A stretch of 64,000 nt of DNA, taken from positions 62,001 through 126,000 of the forward strand of contig NZ_FRAD01000007.1 in NCBI RefSeq assembly GCF_900142225.1, written 5' to 3'. The stretch's first letter is position 1. The number at the start of each line of letters is the position of its first letter. This document shows positions 43,631 to 52,902 of the stretch, in pieces. A program made the position numbers and the translations under genes. The notes below the pieces were generated by a model. The model was not told the origin of the DNA. It searched no databases and saw nothing but the letters and a program-made list of their open reading frames with translations. The DNA comes from Hathewaya proteolytica DSM 3090 (GTDB taxonomy: Bacteria > Bacillota > Clostridia > Clostridiales > Clostridiaceae).

Positions 43631-44941
43631 TTGAATAAAAAAATATTCTTTTTATTTATGTGTATGTCTTTTATTTTTATCTTTCAACGATATACATATG
43701 CTGATACCTATCACTATGACGAACTTAATAGGTTAATTACTGTTACATTTGACAATGGTAACAGTATAAATTACTCATATGATCCATGCGGCAATATACT
43801 TTCAACAAAGAAAACTGTTATCGCTCAAGAGCCAAAAATAATTTCATTGGACACTGGAATATCTGGAAGTACATTAAATTTAAATGTAGGTCAGTATTAT
43901 ACACTGCACTGCACCGCTAAATTTGATAATGGACAAATCCAAAATATCGATAAAGATATTTCTTATACTTCTAGTAATAAAAACATTATTAGTGTAGATA
44001 ATTTAGGAAATATATCTGCTATTTCATCAGGTTCAACAAATTTAATAATATTGTATAAAGGATTTACTGTGACTTTAACTATTAATATACTTGATCCCTC
44101 TAGTGAAAATAAAAAACAGTATTATGAGAATGAGATAATTTATACAGTAAATTCATGTAAAGAAAGAACTTTAGAATATGAATCTTGTGATATGTCCTCT
44201 CTCGAAAGGATATCATATATCAAAACTTCTGAAACAGGAAAAAGAACTCTTGCATTAAATGAATTAATAAAATTAGAAGACCTAATAAGTGAAGTTTCTA
44301 GCATGGAAGATTTCGAAATGAAGAACTATTTAATTGCTCAACGAAATGAACTTGCAACAAAAATTCTCTCTATAGATAAAAAACTCTACAATAAAGAATT
44401 GGAACTACATTTAGATAATGAAAACGTCCTCCTCAATGAGTATGAAACCTGTGATCCTCAAACAATTGAAGAAATACAACAAATTAGAGATAGCTATGAA
44501 GGTTTGAGAAACAATACACTACTGGAACTGTTAAGTATCCAGGAACTCATTACCCAAATGACTGATTCGCTTAATATTGAAATTGCTAGCCATTTGCAGG
44601 AAAAATATGACAATATGAATGCTAGAATCATCGCTATGGATACTAGACTTTATAACAAAGAACTTGATATTTTAATCAGCGATGCTGATGCAAAATTGAT
44701 TCTATATGAAAATAGTGCTTGTTCTACTCAAGAAGAAATAACCTATACTCGTGACACTTATGAAGGTGAGCGCTCACAAGCACTTTACAAGATTATTGAA
44801 GTCACCGATAGAATTACTACATTAAAAAATTCACTTGGAATTAACGTAGATGAAAAATATAATGAATTTTTATCAGAATTTAATACTAGAATCCATGCTA
44901 GAGATAATAAACTAGCTGAACTTGAAAACCAGCTCTATTAA
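43631..44941 (+). CDS. Secreted protein: one YD repeat, Big2-like domain, three helical repeats
   Basis: 436 residues, TTG start 7 nt after AGAGGG. Signal peptide (KKIFFLFMCMSFIFIF, then TYA); directly after it a single RHS/YD repeat (YHYDELNRLITVTFDNGNS, YSYDPCGNILS); a Big2-like Ig domain at about 70-155 (ISYTSSNKNIISVDNLGNIS, AISSGSTNL); then three helical repeats of about 85-90 residues sharing LYNKELE, EI...RD-x-YEG-R and a cysteine near YE-x-C. It is divergent from the giant RHS gene across a 173-nt gap. It may be a surface partner of the toxin, a decoy, or a remnant of a second RHS protein rebuilt around a different C-terminus. No catalytic motif is seen. Confidence 0.8.
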   Translation: MNKKIFFLFMCMSFIFIFQRYTYADTYHYDELNRLITVTFDNGNSINYSYDPCGNILSTKKTVIAQEPKIISLDTGISGSTLNLNVGQYYTLHCTAKFDNGQIQNIDKDISYTSSNKNIISVDNLGNISAISSGSTNLIILYKGFTVTLTINILDPSSENKKQYYENEIIYTVNSCKERTLEYESCDMSSLERISYIKTSETGKRTLALNELIKLEDLISEVSSMEDFEMKNYLIAQRNELATKILSIDKKLYNKELELHLDNENVLLNEYETCDPQTIEEIQQIRDSYEGLRNNTLLELLSIQELITQMTDSLNIEIASHLQEKYDNMNARIIAMDTRLYNKELDILISDADAKLILYENSACSTQEEITYTRDTYEGERSQALYKIIEVTDRITTLKNSLGINVDEKYNEFLSEFNTRIHARDNKLAELENQLY

Positions 44942-44946
44942 CTTCA

Positions 44947-44983
44947 AAAAAAGCCGTGATAAAAAAATCACGACTTTTTCTTT
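44947..44983. terminator. Bidirectional intrinsic terminator
   Basis: AAAAAAAGCCGTGAT pairs with ATCACGACTTTTT (one mismatch) around an A-rich loop. It separates the plus-strand gene from convergent comB. Confidence 0.8.
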
Positions 44984-45713
44984 AACAAACATATTCACCT
45001 TGAACACATGGTACCACATCGGTTATGCTCTTTTGCATGCAGTATTTTAAATCTTCTTCAAGTCCCAAGTTTTTTAGTATACCGTAATGTTTTGCCCGGG
45101 AAATACAACTGTCAATGTGAGGATGTGCATTGTATAAATCAAGAGCTGTCATAGCTATATCCGTAAGTTGTAAATCTTTCATATTCTTCATCATCTCATG
45201 TATTATATATCCACCACAAATAAAATCATCCATAGAGAATTCATCATTGGTGCCAGAATTTATTATGACCACATCCTTATTTAAACCAAGACATTTCTCA
45301 GCTACGGCACGTCCATTGATCATAGCACCGATTATTATATGCTCTGCAGTTAGGCTCCTATTTATAGCAGCGGTACCATTACTAGTTGTCATTATTACAG
45401 TCTTACCCTTTACCACATCTTCCGTGTATTCCAGTGGAGAGTTGCTACAATGGAATCCATGAATTTTCAATGCTTTCCTTTCTCCACCTAAAATATATTC
45501 TCCGGTATCCTTGCTTTCATTTTTAAGATCCCTCTGTTTCGTCCTTTGAAAAGCCTGATCTACCTCTACCACAGGGATGACGCTCTTGGCTCCATTTTTC
45601 AATGCTGTTACCATAACAGAAGTAGCTCTCAGCATGTCAATAACCACCGCAGTTTTATTTTTAAGATACTCTCCATCAATGTACTTTTTTGAAATAACTA
45701 TGTCAATCTTCAT
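44982..45713 (-). CDS. comB: 2-phosphosulfolactate phosphatase-family protein (ComB)
   Basis: A 243-residue member of the ComB family, Mg2+-dependent phosphatases first known from coenzyme M synthesis. Seen: N-terminal VVIDMLRATSVMVTAL, GERKALKIHGFHCSNSP, MTTSNGTAAI, the acidic block EFSMDDFICGG and the CISRAKHYGIL region near the C-terminus. Bacteria with comB but no methanogenesis probably use it on sulfolactate or a related phosphate; the true substrate here is unknown. 19 nt separate it from the radical SAM gene upstream on the same strand, so they may be co-transcribed. Confidence 0.88.
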   Translation of the reverse strand: MKIDIVISKKYIDGEYLKNKTAVVIDMLRATSVMVTALKNGAKSVIPVVEVDQAFQRTKQRDLKNESKDTGEYILGGERKALKIHGFHCSNSPLEYTEDVVKGKTVIMTTSNGTAAINRSLTAEHIIIGAMINGRAVAEKCLGLNKDVVIINSGTNDEFSMDDFICGGYIIHEMMKNMKDLQLTDIAMTALDLYNAHPHIDSCISRAKHYGILKNLGLEEDLKYCMQKSITDVVPCVQGEYVC

Positions 45714-45732
45714 TGTACTAACTTCCTTTCGC

Positions 45733-46659
45733 TTATTTGTAAAACTTCCCCTGGTATAAATCTAATTCCTCTAATCGTTTATCAATAGAATTGAGTACTT
45801 CCCACTTTTTCAAACTCCACATAGGCCCAATGAGAGTTTTTCTAGGTGCATCCCCCGTAAGTCTATGTACAACCACTGACTGTGGCAATATAGCTATGCA
45901 CTTACATATAAGATCTATGTATTCCTCTTGTTCCATGAATTTTAGTCCACCTTTTTGGTACAAATCCACTAAAGGCGTATCCTCCATTAAATGAAGAAGA
46001 TGAAGTTTTATGCCTTGTATATCCATACGTGAAAGGTATTCTACAGTTTTTAGCATATCCTCTTTTGTTTCTCCCGGAAGACCTAATATTACGTGAACAA
46101 CTACATCTATATTTTTAGCTCTAAGGTTATGTACTGCTTCTTCAAATACCTGCAACTTGTACCCACGATTTATTATTTCCGCAGTGGTTTCATTGGTAGT
46201 TTGAAGACCCAACTCTACCCAAGTGTACAACCTTTTATTGTAATCATTCAGAAGAGCCAGCACGTCTTCTTGAAGACAATCCGGTCTAGTTGCAATGGCA
46301 AGAGCCACTACCCCATCCTGTTCTATACCCTCGTCATACTTTTTACGCAATACCTCTACAGGAGCATACGTATTAGTATATGCCTGAAAATAAGCAATGT
46401 ACTTTCCATCCTTCCACTTCTTATTCATCATCTCTTTAATATCTTCAAATTGCCTGCCAATAGAAAATCTTTTATCACCAGCAAAGTCCCCGGACCCTCT
46501 AGCACTGCAGAATATACAGCCACTATGGCCTATAGTTCCATCCCTATTAGGGCAACTAAACCCAGCATCTAAGGAGATTTTAAATACTTTTTCATTGAAT
46601 TTATGACGCAAAAAGTAATTTAAACTATGATATCTTTTACCATCCCAGTTTGTCATCAT
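45733..46659 (-). CDS. TIGR01212-family radical SAM protein (YhcC/YtqA-like)
   Basis: A 308-residue radical SAM protein. The [4Fe-4S] cluster cysteines are in the family-typical wide spacing, CPNRDGTIGHSGCIFC (near 32-47). N-terminal RYHSLNYFLRHKFNEKVFKI and internal FQAYTNTYAPVEVLRKKYDE, WVELGLQT, VVHVILGLPGE and KLHLLHLMEDTPL are the other hallmarks. The family's reaction is not firmly known; a nucleotide or tRNA modification role is often supposed. GGTGTGAT lies upstream of the first of two adjacent ATG codons. Confidence 0.9.
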   Translation of the reverse strand: MMTNWDGKRYHSLNYFLRHKFNEKVFKISLDAGFSCPNRDGTIGHSGCIFCSARGSGDFAGDKRFSIGRQFEDIKEMMNKKWKDGKYIAYFQAYTNTYAPVEVLRKKYDEGIEQDGVVALAIATRPDCLQEDVLALLNDYNKRLYTWVELGLQTTNETTAEIINRGYKLQVFEEAVHNLRAKNIDVVVHVILGLPGETKEDMLKTVEYLSRMDIQGIKLHLLHLMEDTPLVDLYQKGGLKFMEQEEYIDLICKCIAILPQSVVVHRLTGDAPRKTLIGPMWSLKKWEVLNSIDKRLEELDLYQGKFYK

Positions 46660-46808
46660 CTATCTTAATCACACCTTATCCACTACTTTTAATTTTATAC
46701 ACATATATTATACTACATTTTCGCAATAACTTGTTTTTCTCATTCATATTTTACATTTTATATAAATATCATATACCATTGATAAAAATAAATATTGGAG
46801 GATTCATT

Positions 46809-47876
46809 TTGAAGGATAACATAAAGAAAGTTTTTCAAGTAGCTGTAGTTTTTATCGGCACCATTGTGGGGGCTGGATTAGCTTCCGGTCAAGAAATAAC
46901 TCAATTTTTTACTAGCTATGGTTTTAACGGATTTAAGGGTATTTTAATATGCCTCATTTTCTATATTACCATATGTCCTTTAGTCGCAAAAATATCAATG
47001 GACAAAGGACTCAGTTCCTATGGAGACATTAGCAAAGAAGTCAGTCCTGGTTTTCTCGGTCTAGTCACAGAATATACTACTAACTTCTTCTTTGTAGCAT
47101 CCTCTGCTATCATATTAGCTGGTTCTGGAGCACTTATTCACCAATACCTGGGTATCTCAAAATACATAGGTATGCTTATTATGATTGTACTCACAGTGTA
47201 CACTTTACTAAAGGATACAAAAGGACTTATTTTCATAAACTCTTTTATTGTGCCTTGCCTATCCATTACTATTGTAGCTATATTTATACTGTATATATTA
47301 GCCTTTGGAAAATACATAAATTTCAATGCGATTTCACAATTAAAGCCTGTAAAACCAATGCTAACGCCTATACAATGGATTATTTCTGCTGTCCTTTACG
47401 CTAGTTTTAACATAACCTCTTGTAGCGGAGTTTTAGTACCCCTTACAAAAGAGATGAAAAGTAGAAAAGCCATGTACATTGGAATTATAGTAGGTTCTGT
47501 AGGTCTAGTAGCCCTTTCATTAATGATTAACTTAATGTTGGGAATTAACATACCTAATATTTTTAAATATGAAATTCCCCTACTTTATATTGCTTCGCCC
47601 TTTGGTTTTATTGTCCAAACGGTTTTGCTAATAATAATCTTCTGCGAGATGTTCTCCACAGAGGTTTCAGATATATATAGTTTAGCAAAAACTCTAGAGC
47701 AAAAATATAATATAAAATATAAAAAGGGAATATTTTTAGTTATGCTAGTAACCATTCCACTCTCCCAAATAGGATTTAAAAATCTTATAAATATTCTTTA
47801 TCCTGCCTTTGGTACACTTAGTGTAATTTTTATCGTACAATGTGCTCTATACTCCTTTCGCCATAGAAAAAAATAG
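46809..47876 (+). CDS. YkvI-like multi-spanning membrane protein (APC/LeuT-fold relative)
   Basis: A 355-residue membrane protein with about 10 helices. The first helix bears the broken-helix signature GTIVGAGLASGQEITQFF, typical of YkvI/COG3949 proteins, which resemble amino acid-polyamine carriers. Start is TTG at 46809, 7 nt after GGAGG; a longer reading frame to 46650 has no site and crosses the start region of the opposite gene. Substrate unknown. The PflA-like gene follows 43 nt downstream. Confidence 0.85.
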   Translation: MKDNIKKVFQVAVVFIGTIVGAGLASGQEITQFFTSYGFNGFKGILICLIFYITICPLVAKISMDKGLSSYGDISKEVSPGFLGLVTEYTTNFFFVASSAIILAGSGALIHQYLGISKYIGMLIMIVLTVYTLLKDTKGLIFINSFIVPCLSITIVAIFILYILAFGKYINFNAISQLKPVKPMLTPIQWIISAVLYASFNITSCSGVLVPLTKEMKSRKAMYIGIIVGSVGLVALSLMINLMLGINIPNIFKYEIPLLYIASPFGFIVQTVLLIIIFCEMFSTEVSDIYSLAKTLEQKYNIKYKKGIFLVMLVTIPLSQIGFKNLINILYPAFGTLSVIFIVQCALYSFRHRKK

Positions 47877-47919
47877 TATATAATGTACTAAGCAAATTTA
47901 TTTGAAAGGTTATGTGACC

Positions 47920-48822
47920 ATGAATACGGATAATTATTTTACTAATTGCAATATGTGCCCTCGCAAGTGCAGTGCCGATAGAACTAAATCCACCGGTTTC
48001 TGCAATGCTTCGGATAAATTAAAAATCTCTAAGGTTTCTCTTCATATGTGGGAGGAACCTTGTATTTCCGGAGAACAAGGCTCTGGAACAATATTCTTCT
48101 CCAACTGTAATTTGAAATGTGTTTTCTGTCAAAACTACCATATCAGCCAAAAAGGTTTTGGCAAAGAAATCTCTGTGGAGAGATTAGCGGAGATTTTTCT
48201 AGAGCAACAAGAAAGAGGTGCCAACAATATAAACTTAGTGACACCAACACATTATGCGTTTCAAATTATAAAAGCTATCAAAATAGCCAAGAACAATGGA
48301 CTCACCTTGCCTATACTGTATAACTCCAATGGCTATGAAAGTGTGGAGACTATAAAGCTTCTAAAAGATTACATAGACGTATATCTTCCAGACTTAAAAT
48401 ATTACAATGACAAATATGCCATAAAATATTCAAAAGCTCCTTTTTACTTTGAGACAGCCACCAAGGCTATAGATGAAATGTACAAAAATGTAGGTTCTGT
48501 TCAATTTGATGACAAGGGCATGATAAAAAAGGGTGTAATAATACGTCATTTAATGCTACCTCATCTTTTATTCGACTCAAAAAAGGTCATGGACTATATA
48601 TTTAAAACCTATGGACATAATGTGTATATCAGCCTTATGAATCAATACACACCCATGTACAATGCTGAAATTTATCCAGAAATAAGTAAACCACTAAAAC
48701 CGGAAATGTACGATGCATTAATTGATTACTGTCTTAGCATAGGCATAAAAAACGCCTTCATTCAGGAAAGTGGCACAAGCTCCACAGCTTTTGTACCAGA
48801 TTTCGATTTAGAAGGCGTATAA
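47920..48822 (+). CDS. PflA-like radical SAM protein (COG1313)
   Basis: About 300 residues. An N-terminal cysteine set (CNMCPRKCSADRTKSTGFC) precedes the radical SAM triad CNLKCVFCQNY (near 67-77). Later motifs LVTPTHYAFQI, YNSNGYES and VYLPDLKYYN are those of the pyruvate formate-lyase-activase-related COG1313 group. These are thought to make a glycyl radical or modify a protein partner; the partner here is unknown. The ATG at 47920 is taken with AAAGG 10 nt upstream; GTG at 47914 is possible. A strong terminator follows. Confidence 0.88.
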   Translation: MNTDNYFTNCNMCPRKCSADRTKSTGFCNASDKLKISKVSLHMWEEPCISGEQGSGTIFFSNCNLKCVFCQNYHISQKGFGKEISVERLAEIFLEQQERGANNINLVTPTHYAFQIIKAIKIAKNNGLTLPILYNSNGYESVETIKLLKDYIDVYLPDLKYYNDKYAIKYSKAPFYFETATKAIDEMYKNVGSVQFDDKGMIKKGVIIRHLMLPHLLFDSKKVMDYIFKTYGHNVYISLMNQYTPMYNAEIYPEISKPLKPEMYDALIDYCLSIGIKNAFIQESGTSSTAFVPDFDLEGV

Positions 48823-48824
48823 TC

Positions 48825-48870
48825 AAACACCGAATGGATAGTATCTTATTACCTTCATTCGGTGTTTTTT
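48825..48870. terminator. Bidirectional intrinsic terminator
   Basis: AAACACCGAATG pairs perfectly with CATTCGGTGTTT around a 19-nt loop, followed by TTTTTT. It ends the PflA-like gene and also faces sleC. Confidence 0.85.
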
Positions 48871-48878
48871 AACTGAAT

Positions 48879-50240
48879 TTAAAATATGTCGTCATAGTAT
48901 TCCGTTGTCGGAACATCGTAAACATTTTTATGAGGTCTATGAGGAATAAATATCTTTTTTTCTCCCCTATAATCACTTCTAGTATAATCACTTCTAAGCT
49001 CTGCAATCTTACTAACACCTACATAAATATCTGAAATTGCATACCAAGTTGGATAGTTTACAGTTCCCGATATAGGCAAATGAAATATTTTTTGAAATTC
49101 CCTTACAGCGTTGGCAGTGTTCTCACCATATATACCATCAACTCTTACTTTAGGTATAGCAGGGAAGTTATCGCCTATTCTATTTAAAAATCTTTGAACC
49201 GTTCTCACGGGTTCTCCCGAGCTTCCTATACCTAATGTATACCCTGGATAGGACATAGGAATCCCTGCCACTCTCTTTGCCTCGACAATCTCAAGATCCC
49301 GCCCATAGAAATTAGTTAATATTTCATAAGGGCTCTTTCCCTCATCACCCAAGTATTTGCTTCCCCATTGAGTCATCCAACCAGGACATTGAACTTTAAC
49401 TCCATCACAATACTGAGTAAGAAGAGGTTGCTTTTGACCAAATCTCTTAACATAATTCGTAAATATATCATCTACTACATTGCTTATACTCTCGTAGATA
49501 GTTCTTCCATAGCTAAATGCATGATCATACGCTGTTGAATTTGTTATATCGAAATCCTTGCCTTTTCCTCTATACCATTCAGTATAAATTCTGTTTATAG
49601 TGAAGGACAATATACAATACACATTAGCTCTTATAGTGCTTTCAGGCCAAGTTGCAAATATCTCACAAGAAGCAACATTTTTTATATAGTCCTTAAAGCG
49701 AACAGTGTAATTTGGTGCTGATGCATCTTCGGGTCCTCCTTGATGTACTACAACCAATTCCGGTATCACCGGCTCAGGCAAAACCACAAAACCACTAGGT
49801 GGTGGTGGCAAGGGCTTTTCAGGATTCTCTGGTATTTTGGGTGGATAGTTTCCCACCAAAGTGTTGGGATCTACCACTATAACCTGTTCAGCCTGCCTTC
49901 TACAGCCTCTTTGTTCTGGCTCTACTCGCCCCATTTGTATAGCTAGTTCCTCTGGCATAACTTGAACGCCCTTGATTTTTAACGGTACATATCCCTCGTT
50001 TTCAATATCCACATCATAAAGCGAATAAGGAAGCTTTTCAGAGGGCCTCATGGAGTTTTCTATATCCGGAGTTGGTAACTCTATGTTAATTGTTTCCCCC
50101 GATATACCCGTTGTGTATTCTGCGGATTGCGTTTGAGCTCCGCCTTCCCCAACTTTTGTTATTTTAACTTTCGCCCCTTCAATAGGAGCAACTTTATTTG
50201 CATTTAAAAGACTAACCTGTAATAAACCTGTGGAAGCCAT
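48879..50240 (-). CDS. sleC: Spore cortex-lytic enzyme SleC-like protein
   Basis: 453 residues. An N-terminal pre-pro region of about 100 residues contains an immunoglobulin-like fold (GLLQVSLLNANKVAPIEGAK). A proline-rich linker (about 150-170) follows, then a SpoIID-like lytic domain (VRFKDYIKNVASCEIFATWP onward, about 185-330) and a C-terminal peptidoglycan-binding domain (VRTVQRFLNRIGDNFP, VDGIYGENTANAVREFQ, about 345-405). This is the layout of clostridial SleC, which Csp protease cleaves during germination to degrade cortex peptidoglycan. The csp-like gene is 91 nt upstream on the same strand. No Sec signal peptide, as in SleC. Confidence 0.85.
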   Translation of the reverse strand: MASTGLLQVSLLNANKVAPIEGAKVKITKVGEGGAQTQSAEYTTGISGETINIELPTPDIENSMRPSEKLPYSLYDVDIENEGYVPLKIKGVQVMPEELAIQMGRVEPEQRGCRRQAEQVIVVDPNTLVGNYPPKIPENPEKPLPPPPSGFVVLPEPVIPELVVVHQGGPEDASAPNYTVRFKDYIKNVASCEIFATWPESTIRANVYCILSFTINRIYTEWYRGKGKDFDITNSTAYDHAFSYGRTIYESISNVVDDIFTNYVKRFGQKQPLLTQYCDGVKVQCPGWMTQWGSKYLGDEGKSPYEILTNFYGRDLEIVEAKRVAGIPMSYPGYTLGIGSSGEPVRTVQRFLNRIGDNFPAIPKVRVDGIYGENTANAVREFQKIFHLPISGTVNYPTWYAISDIYVGVSKIAELRSDYTRSDYRGEKKIFIPHRPHKNVYDVPTTEYYDDIF

Positions 50241-50331
50241 ATTTTTTTATCTCCTAAACATATTTACTCTCTTTATTATATGATGTGTAAAAAATAAATG
50301 TTACATTAATTTCCTCATATTTAACACTTAA

Positions 50332-52107
50332 TCATTCTTCAATATTTAAATTAAGGTCCTTAGGTATATACACCAACATACTATTTTTAAAATTCTTATG
50401 CCTTATATTGCCTTCAGCCATCCAAGTTTCCATAGCACCATTTAGGCACAATTTCCCATATCCCCAAATTGCATTGGGATACAATATATCTCTTCTTCCC
50501 CTAGAAGCACCCTTTACGATATAATATTTAACCCTTTCACCATATAAAAATGGATCATTGCCCTCTACGATACCCCACTGCATAAGTAGTGCTACCGATC
50601 CTGCAACCTGAGGTGCAGCCATTGATGTACCTGACAATGTAGTAAATCCGCCTCCAGGAGAAGCCGACTCTATATTTTCCCCTGGTGCAATGATATCCGG
50701 TTTGTTTGGATTTCCTAATCTTTTACCGCGGCCTGAAAAAGAAGAAATATTGTCCGTAAGACAATTATAACTGCCTACAGATATCACATTGCCAACAGTA
50801 GCTGGAATTCCCAATGTATTGTAGGGATCTGGATTAAAAAACTTTGTATTAGGATTCAACCCTTCAGCTATAGGCAACCACATTTCAAACTGGTTAATTA
50901 GGTTTCCCTCGCTGGTGTATATATTTATTTTCCACAATCCCTCAGTTACATTTCCCCTAATACTATCTAGAACTATTGTAACCTCACCTACAAGATTAAA
51001 AGGAGATGGACCCGAATTATAAATATAATACTTGCCTGTACCAAGATTCCCCTCAAAATAGTTTCCACTAGAAATCCTTATTTTCCCTGAAGATGTGGAC
51101 ATAGGATTTATGATTTCTAGGGATAAATTGTCCACAAAATCTTTGTACAACTGGATAGTTATGATTTTCTCTTCTGCTCCAACATTTAAAACCACAGAAT
51201 GAATAGTGTCAATGATTCCACTAGCATGGTGACCAGCTTCTCCCTCATTGCCCGCTGCAATACATATACTAACTCGCTCCAAACTAGCAATAGTATCTAT
51301 ATACCTTTCCAATATACTATTTCCATCGTGTGCCCCATCGTTTGTACTAAAACTAAGATTAATAACCAAAGGCTGCCTAAGGTCCCTACCCTTATCTATT
51401 AAAAATTTTATTGCTCTCATTATTTGTGTGCTTTTAGTATAATTTGACTTTCCCTCTCTTGTCATTTTAACCATTATTATATCGCTCTCATAGGCTACCC
51501 CGTAGTATTTCCTATCGATATTTCCACCTGCACAGGCAATCCCTGTAACATGAGTCCCGTGGCCTAAAGTATCCCTCTGAGGTACGATGCTATATGGATC
51601 TTCAGACTGCAATGCCTCATTTATTTGATTTTCATCCCATATGTTTTCTGTTCCGATATCATATATGAATTTTATTCTCGTCTTATTATCTGCAGTTTTA
51701 AATGCTGGGTGAGTATAATCAATACCAGAATCAATCACCCCAACAATAACATTCTTTCCAGTCAATCCATATGTAGTCCATACTTGTGGAATACACGATG
51801 CTTGATTGGAAGGAAGAAATGTAGTATATAAAATCTTAGGCAATTCAACATATACTATCTCCGGAATAAGAGATACATTATTAATGCTTTGTATAGGAAA
51901 TTCTACTATGCCAAAACCGTAGTCCAAATCTATAAAGTTGCCACCCAATTCAGCAACTCTTTCCCTTACCCTTTCTGCTGACCCATTATAAATAACGCTA
52001 AGTTCAACGTTCTTTGATTCACCAGTAATATCTAAATTCAATAATTTATATTTCACATGCTCCGGTATGAATTTTAACAAATCAATATTTCCACCAGGAC
52101 TCGCCAT
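50332..52107 (-). CDS. cspB: Germination-specific subtilisin-like protease Csp
   Basis: 591 residues, family S8. The N-terminal prodomain covers about 1-100. The catalytic triad is complete: Asp126 (IDSGIDYTHP), His183 (LGHGTHVTG) and Ser near 494 (LSGTSMAAPQ). A large insertion between His and Ser is the jellyroll-like domain of Csp proteases. It should activate SleC when bile-acid or nutrient signals arrive during germination. An intact triad argues for a CspB-type protease, not a pseudoprotease like CspA/CspC. The ATG at 52107 lies 5 nt after GGAG; a longer frame starting 23 codons earlier has no site. The letter in the gene symbol is provisional. Confidence 0.85.
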   Translation of the reverse strand: MASPGGNIDLLKFIPEHVKYKLLNLDITGESKNVELSVIYNGSAERVRERVAELGGNFIDLDYGFGIVEFPIQSINNVSLIPEIVYVELPKILYTTFLPSNQASCIPQVWTTYGLTGKNVIVGVIDSGIDYTHPAFKTADNKTRIKFIYDIGTENIWDENQINEALQSEDPYSIVPQRDTLGHGTHVTGIACAGGNIDRKYYGVAYESDIIMVKMTREGKSNYTKSTQIMRAIKFLIDKGRDLRQPLVINLSFSTNDGAHDGNSILERYIDTIASLERVSICIAAGNEGEAGHHASGIIDTIHSVVLNVGAEEKIITIQLYKDFVDNLSLEIINPMSTSSGKIRISSGNYFEGNLGTGKYYIYNSGPSPFNLVGEVTIVLDSIRGNVTEGLWKINIYTSEGNLINQFEMWLPIAEGLNPNTKFFNPDPYNTLGIPATVGNVISVGSYNCLTDNISSFSGRGKRLGNPNKPDIIAPGENIESASPGGGFTTLSGTSMAAPQVAGSVALLMQWGIVEGNDPFLYGERVKYYIVKGASRGRRDILYPNAIWGYGKLCLNGAMETWMAEGNIRHKNFKNSMLVYIPKDLNLNIEE

Positions 52108-52118
52108 ATTTTCTCCAA

Positions 52119-52158
52119 TAAAAAATAATCTCACATTATTATATGAGATTACTTTTTT
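52119..52158. terminator. Bidirectional hairpin between the XRE gene and csp
   Basis: TAATCTCA pairs with TGAGATTA, with T/A runs on both sides. It lies only about 12 nt upstream of the csp ATG region, inside its leader. It ends the upstream regulator transcript; a csp promoter must lie upstream of it or overlap it, so read-through matters. Confidence 0.7.
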
Positions 52159-52199
52159 ATGGTTCCTATGTTGCAAAATATTTAAACTTTCACTTCAAA

Positions 52200-52868
52200 T
52201 TATAGTTTTATTTTTAACCATAACAATTTTGCTAGCACTTTAATTTCTTTTTTATTTACAGTTTCCGTTCTTAAAGCACCTTTATGGCTTACAAGTAGCA
52301 ATTTTTCGCTATCTAAAACTTTAATTTGTCTTATGATTCTTTCCTCTCCACGTTCAATAAAGTATATGCCGTTATTCTCTATATTTGAATTGATAAGCGA
52401 AAATGCCAAGTCATCGAAATGAATTCTCATGCTAAGCATGCTATCCTCTTCCACTTTGAGAAACATAACCTTATCCTGTCCATATCCCTCTACCTTATTA
52501 TCTACCACTGGCATATCTATGCTGCCAAGAGCTTTAGTCATGGAATAATCGTACACAGGTACTTTTTTTATAAGAGATCCAAAAGCATTAGTCCATACAT
52601 CATTCGCTTTCTCTAAAGCCTTTTGTGGCGATTCTCTGAATTTCTTTTTATCCACTTCGTCAGTGTCATCATCACCTAATCCCTGTTGAAAATCCACATT
52701 ATATAACTTAGATACCTTATCAATAAGACTCTCATTCATGATTTTTTTGCCAAGTTCCACATCTTTTATAAAATTCTCTGCTACCCCAAGCTTTTTTGCC
52801 AGCTGTTTCTGAGTTAGTTTTTGGGAATTTCTGATTTCAGCTATTTTTTTACCTATTCTATTATCCAT
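52200..52868 (-). CDS. XRE-type regulator with S24/LexA-like C-terminal domain
   Basis: 222 residues. Helix-turn-helix domain at 1-60 (GKKIAEIRNSQKLTQKQLAK, LGVAENFIKDVELGK). The C-terminal part has FLKVEEDSMLSM, a small loop region and ERIIRQIKVLDSEKLLLVS, resembling the S24 peptidase/LexA dimer domain with Ser in DSM and Lys in RQIK. Whether it self-cleaves is unknown. It lies between the DUF3783 gene and csp on the same strand. Confidence 0.82.
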   Translation of the reverse strand: MDNRIGKKIAEIRNSQKLTQKQLAKKLGVAENFIKDVELGKKIMNESLIDKVSKLYNVDFQQGLGDDDTDEVDKKKFRESPQKALEKANDVWTNAFGSLIKKVPVYDYSMTKALGSIDMPVVDNKVEGYGQDKVMFLKVEEDSMLSMRIHFDDLAFSLINSNIENNGIYFIERGEERIIRQIKVLDSEKLLLVSHKGALRTETVNKKEIKVLAKLLWLKIKL

Positions 52869-52902
52869 AAAATCACCCCAAATCCGTTGATTATTTCCTT
52901 AG

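Noticed and set aside
52108..52176. Upstream extension of Csp by 23 codons
   Set aside because: It would run through the terminator-like hairpin and lacks a ribosome binding site; GGAG precedes the inner ATG.
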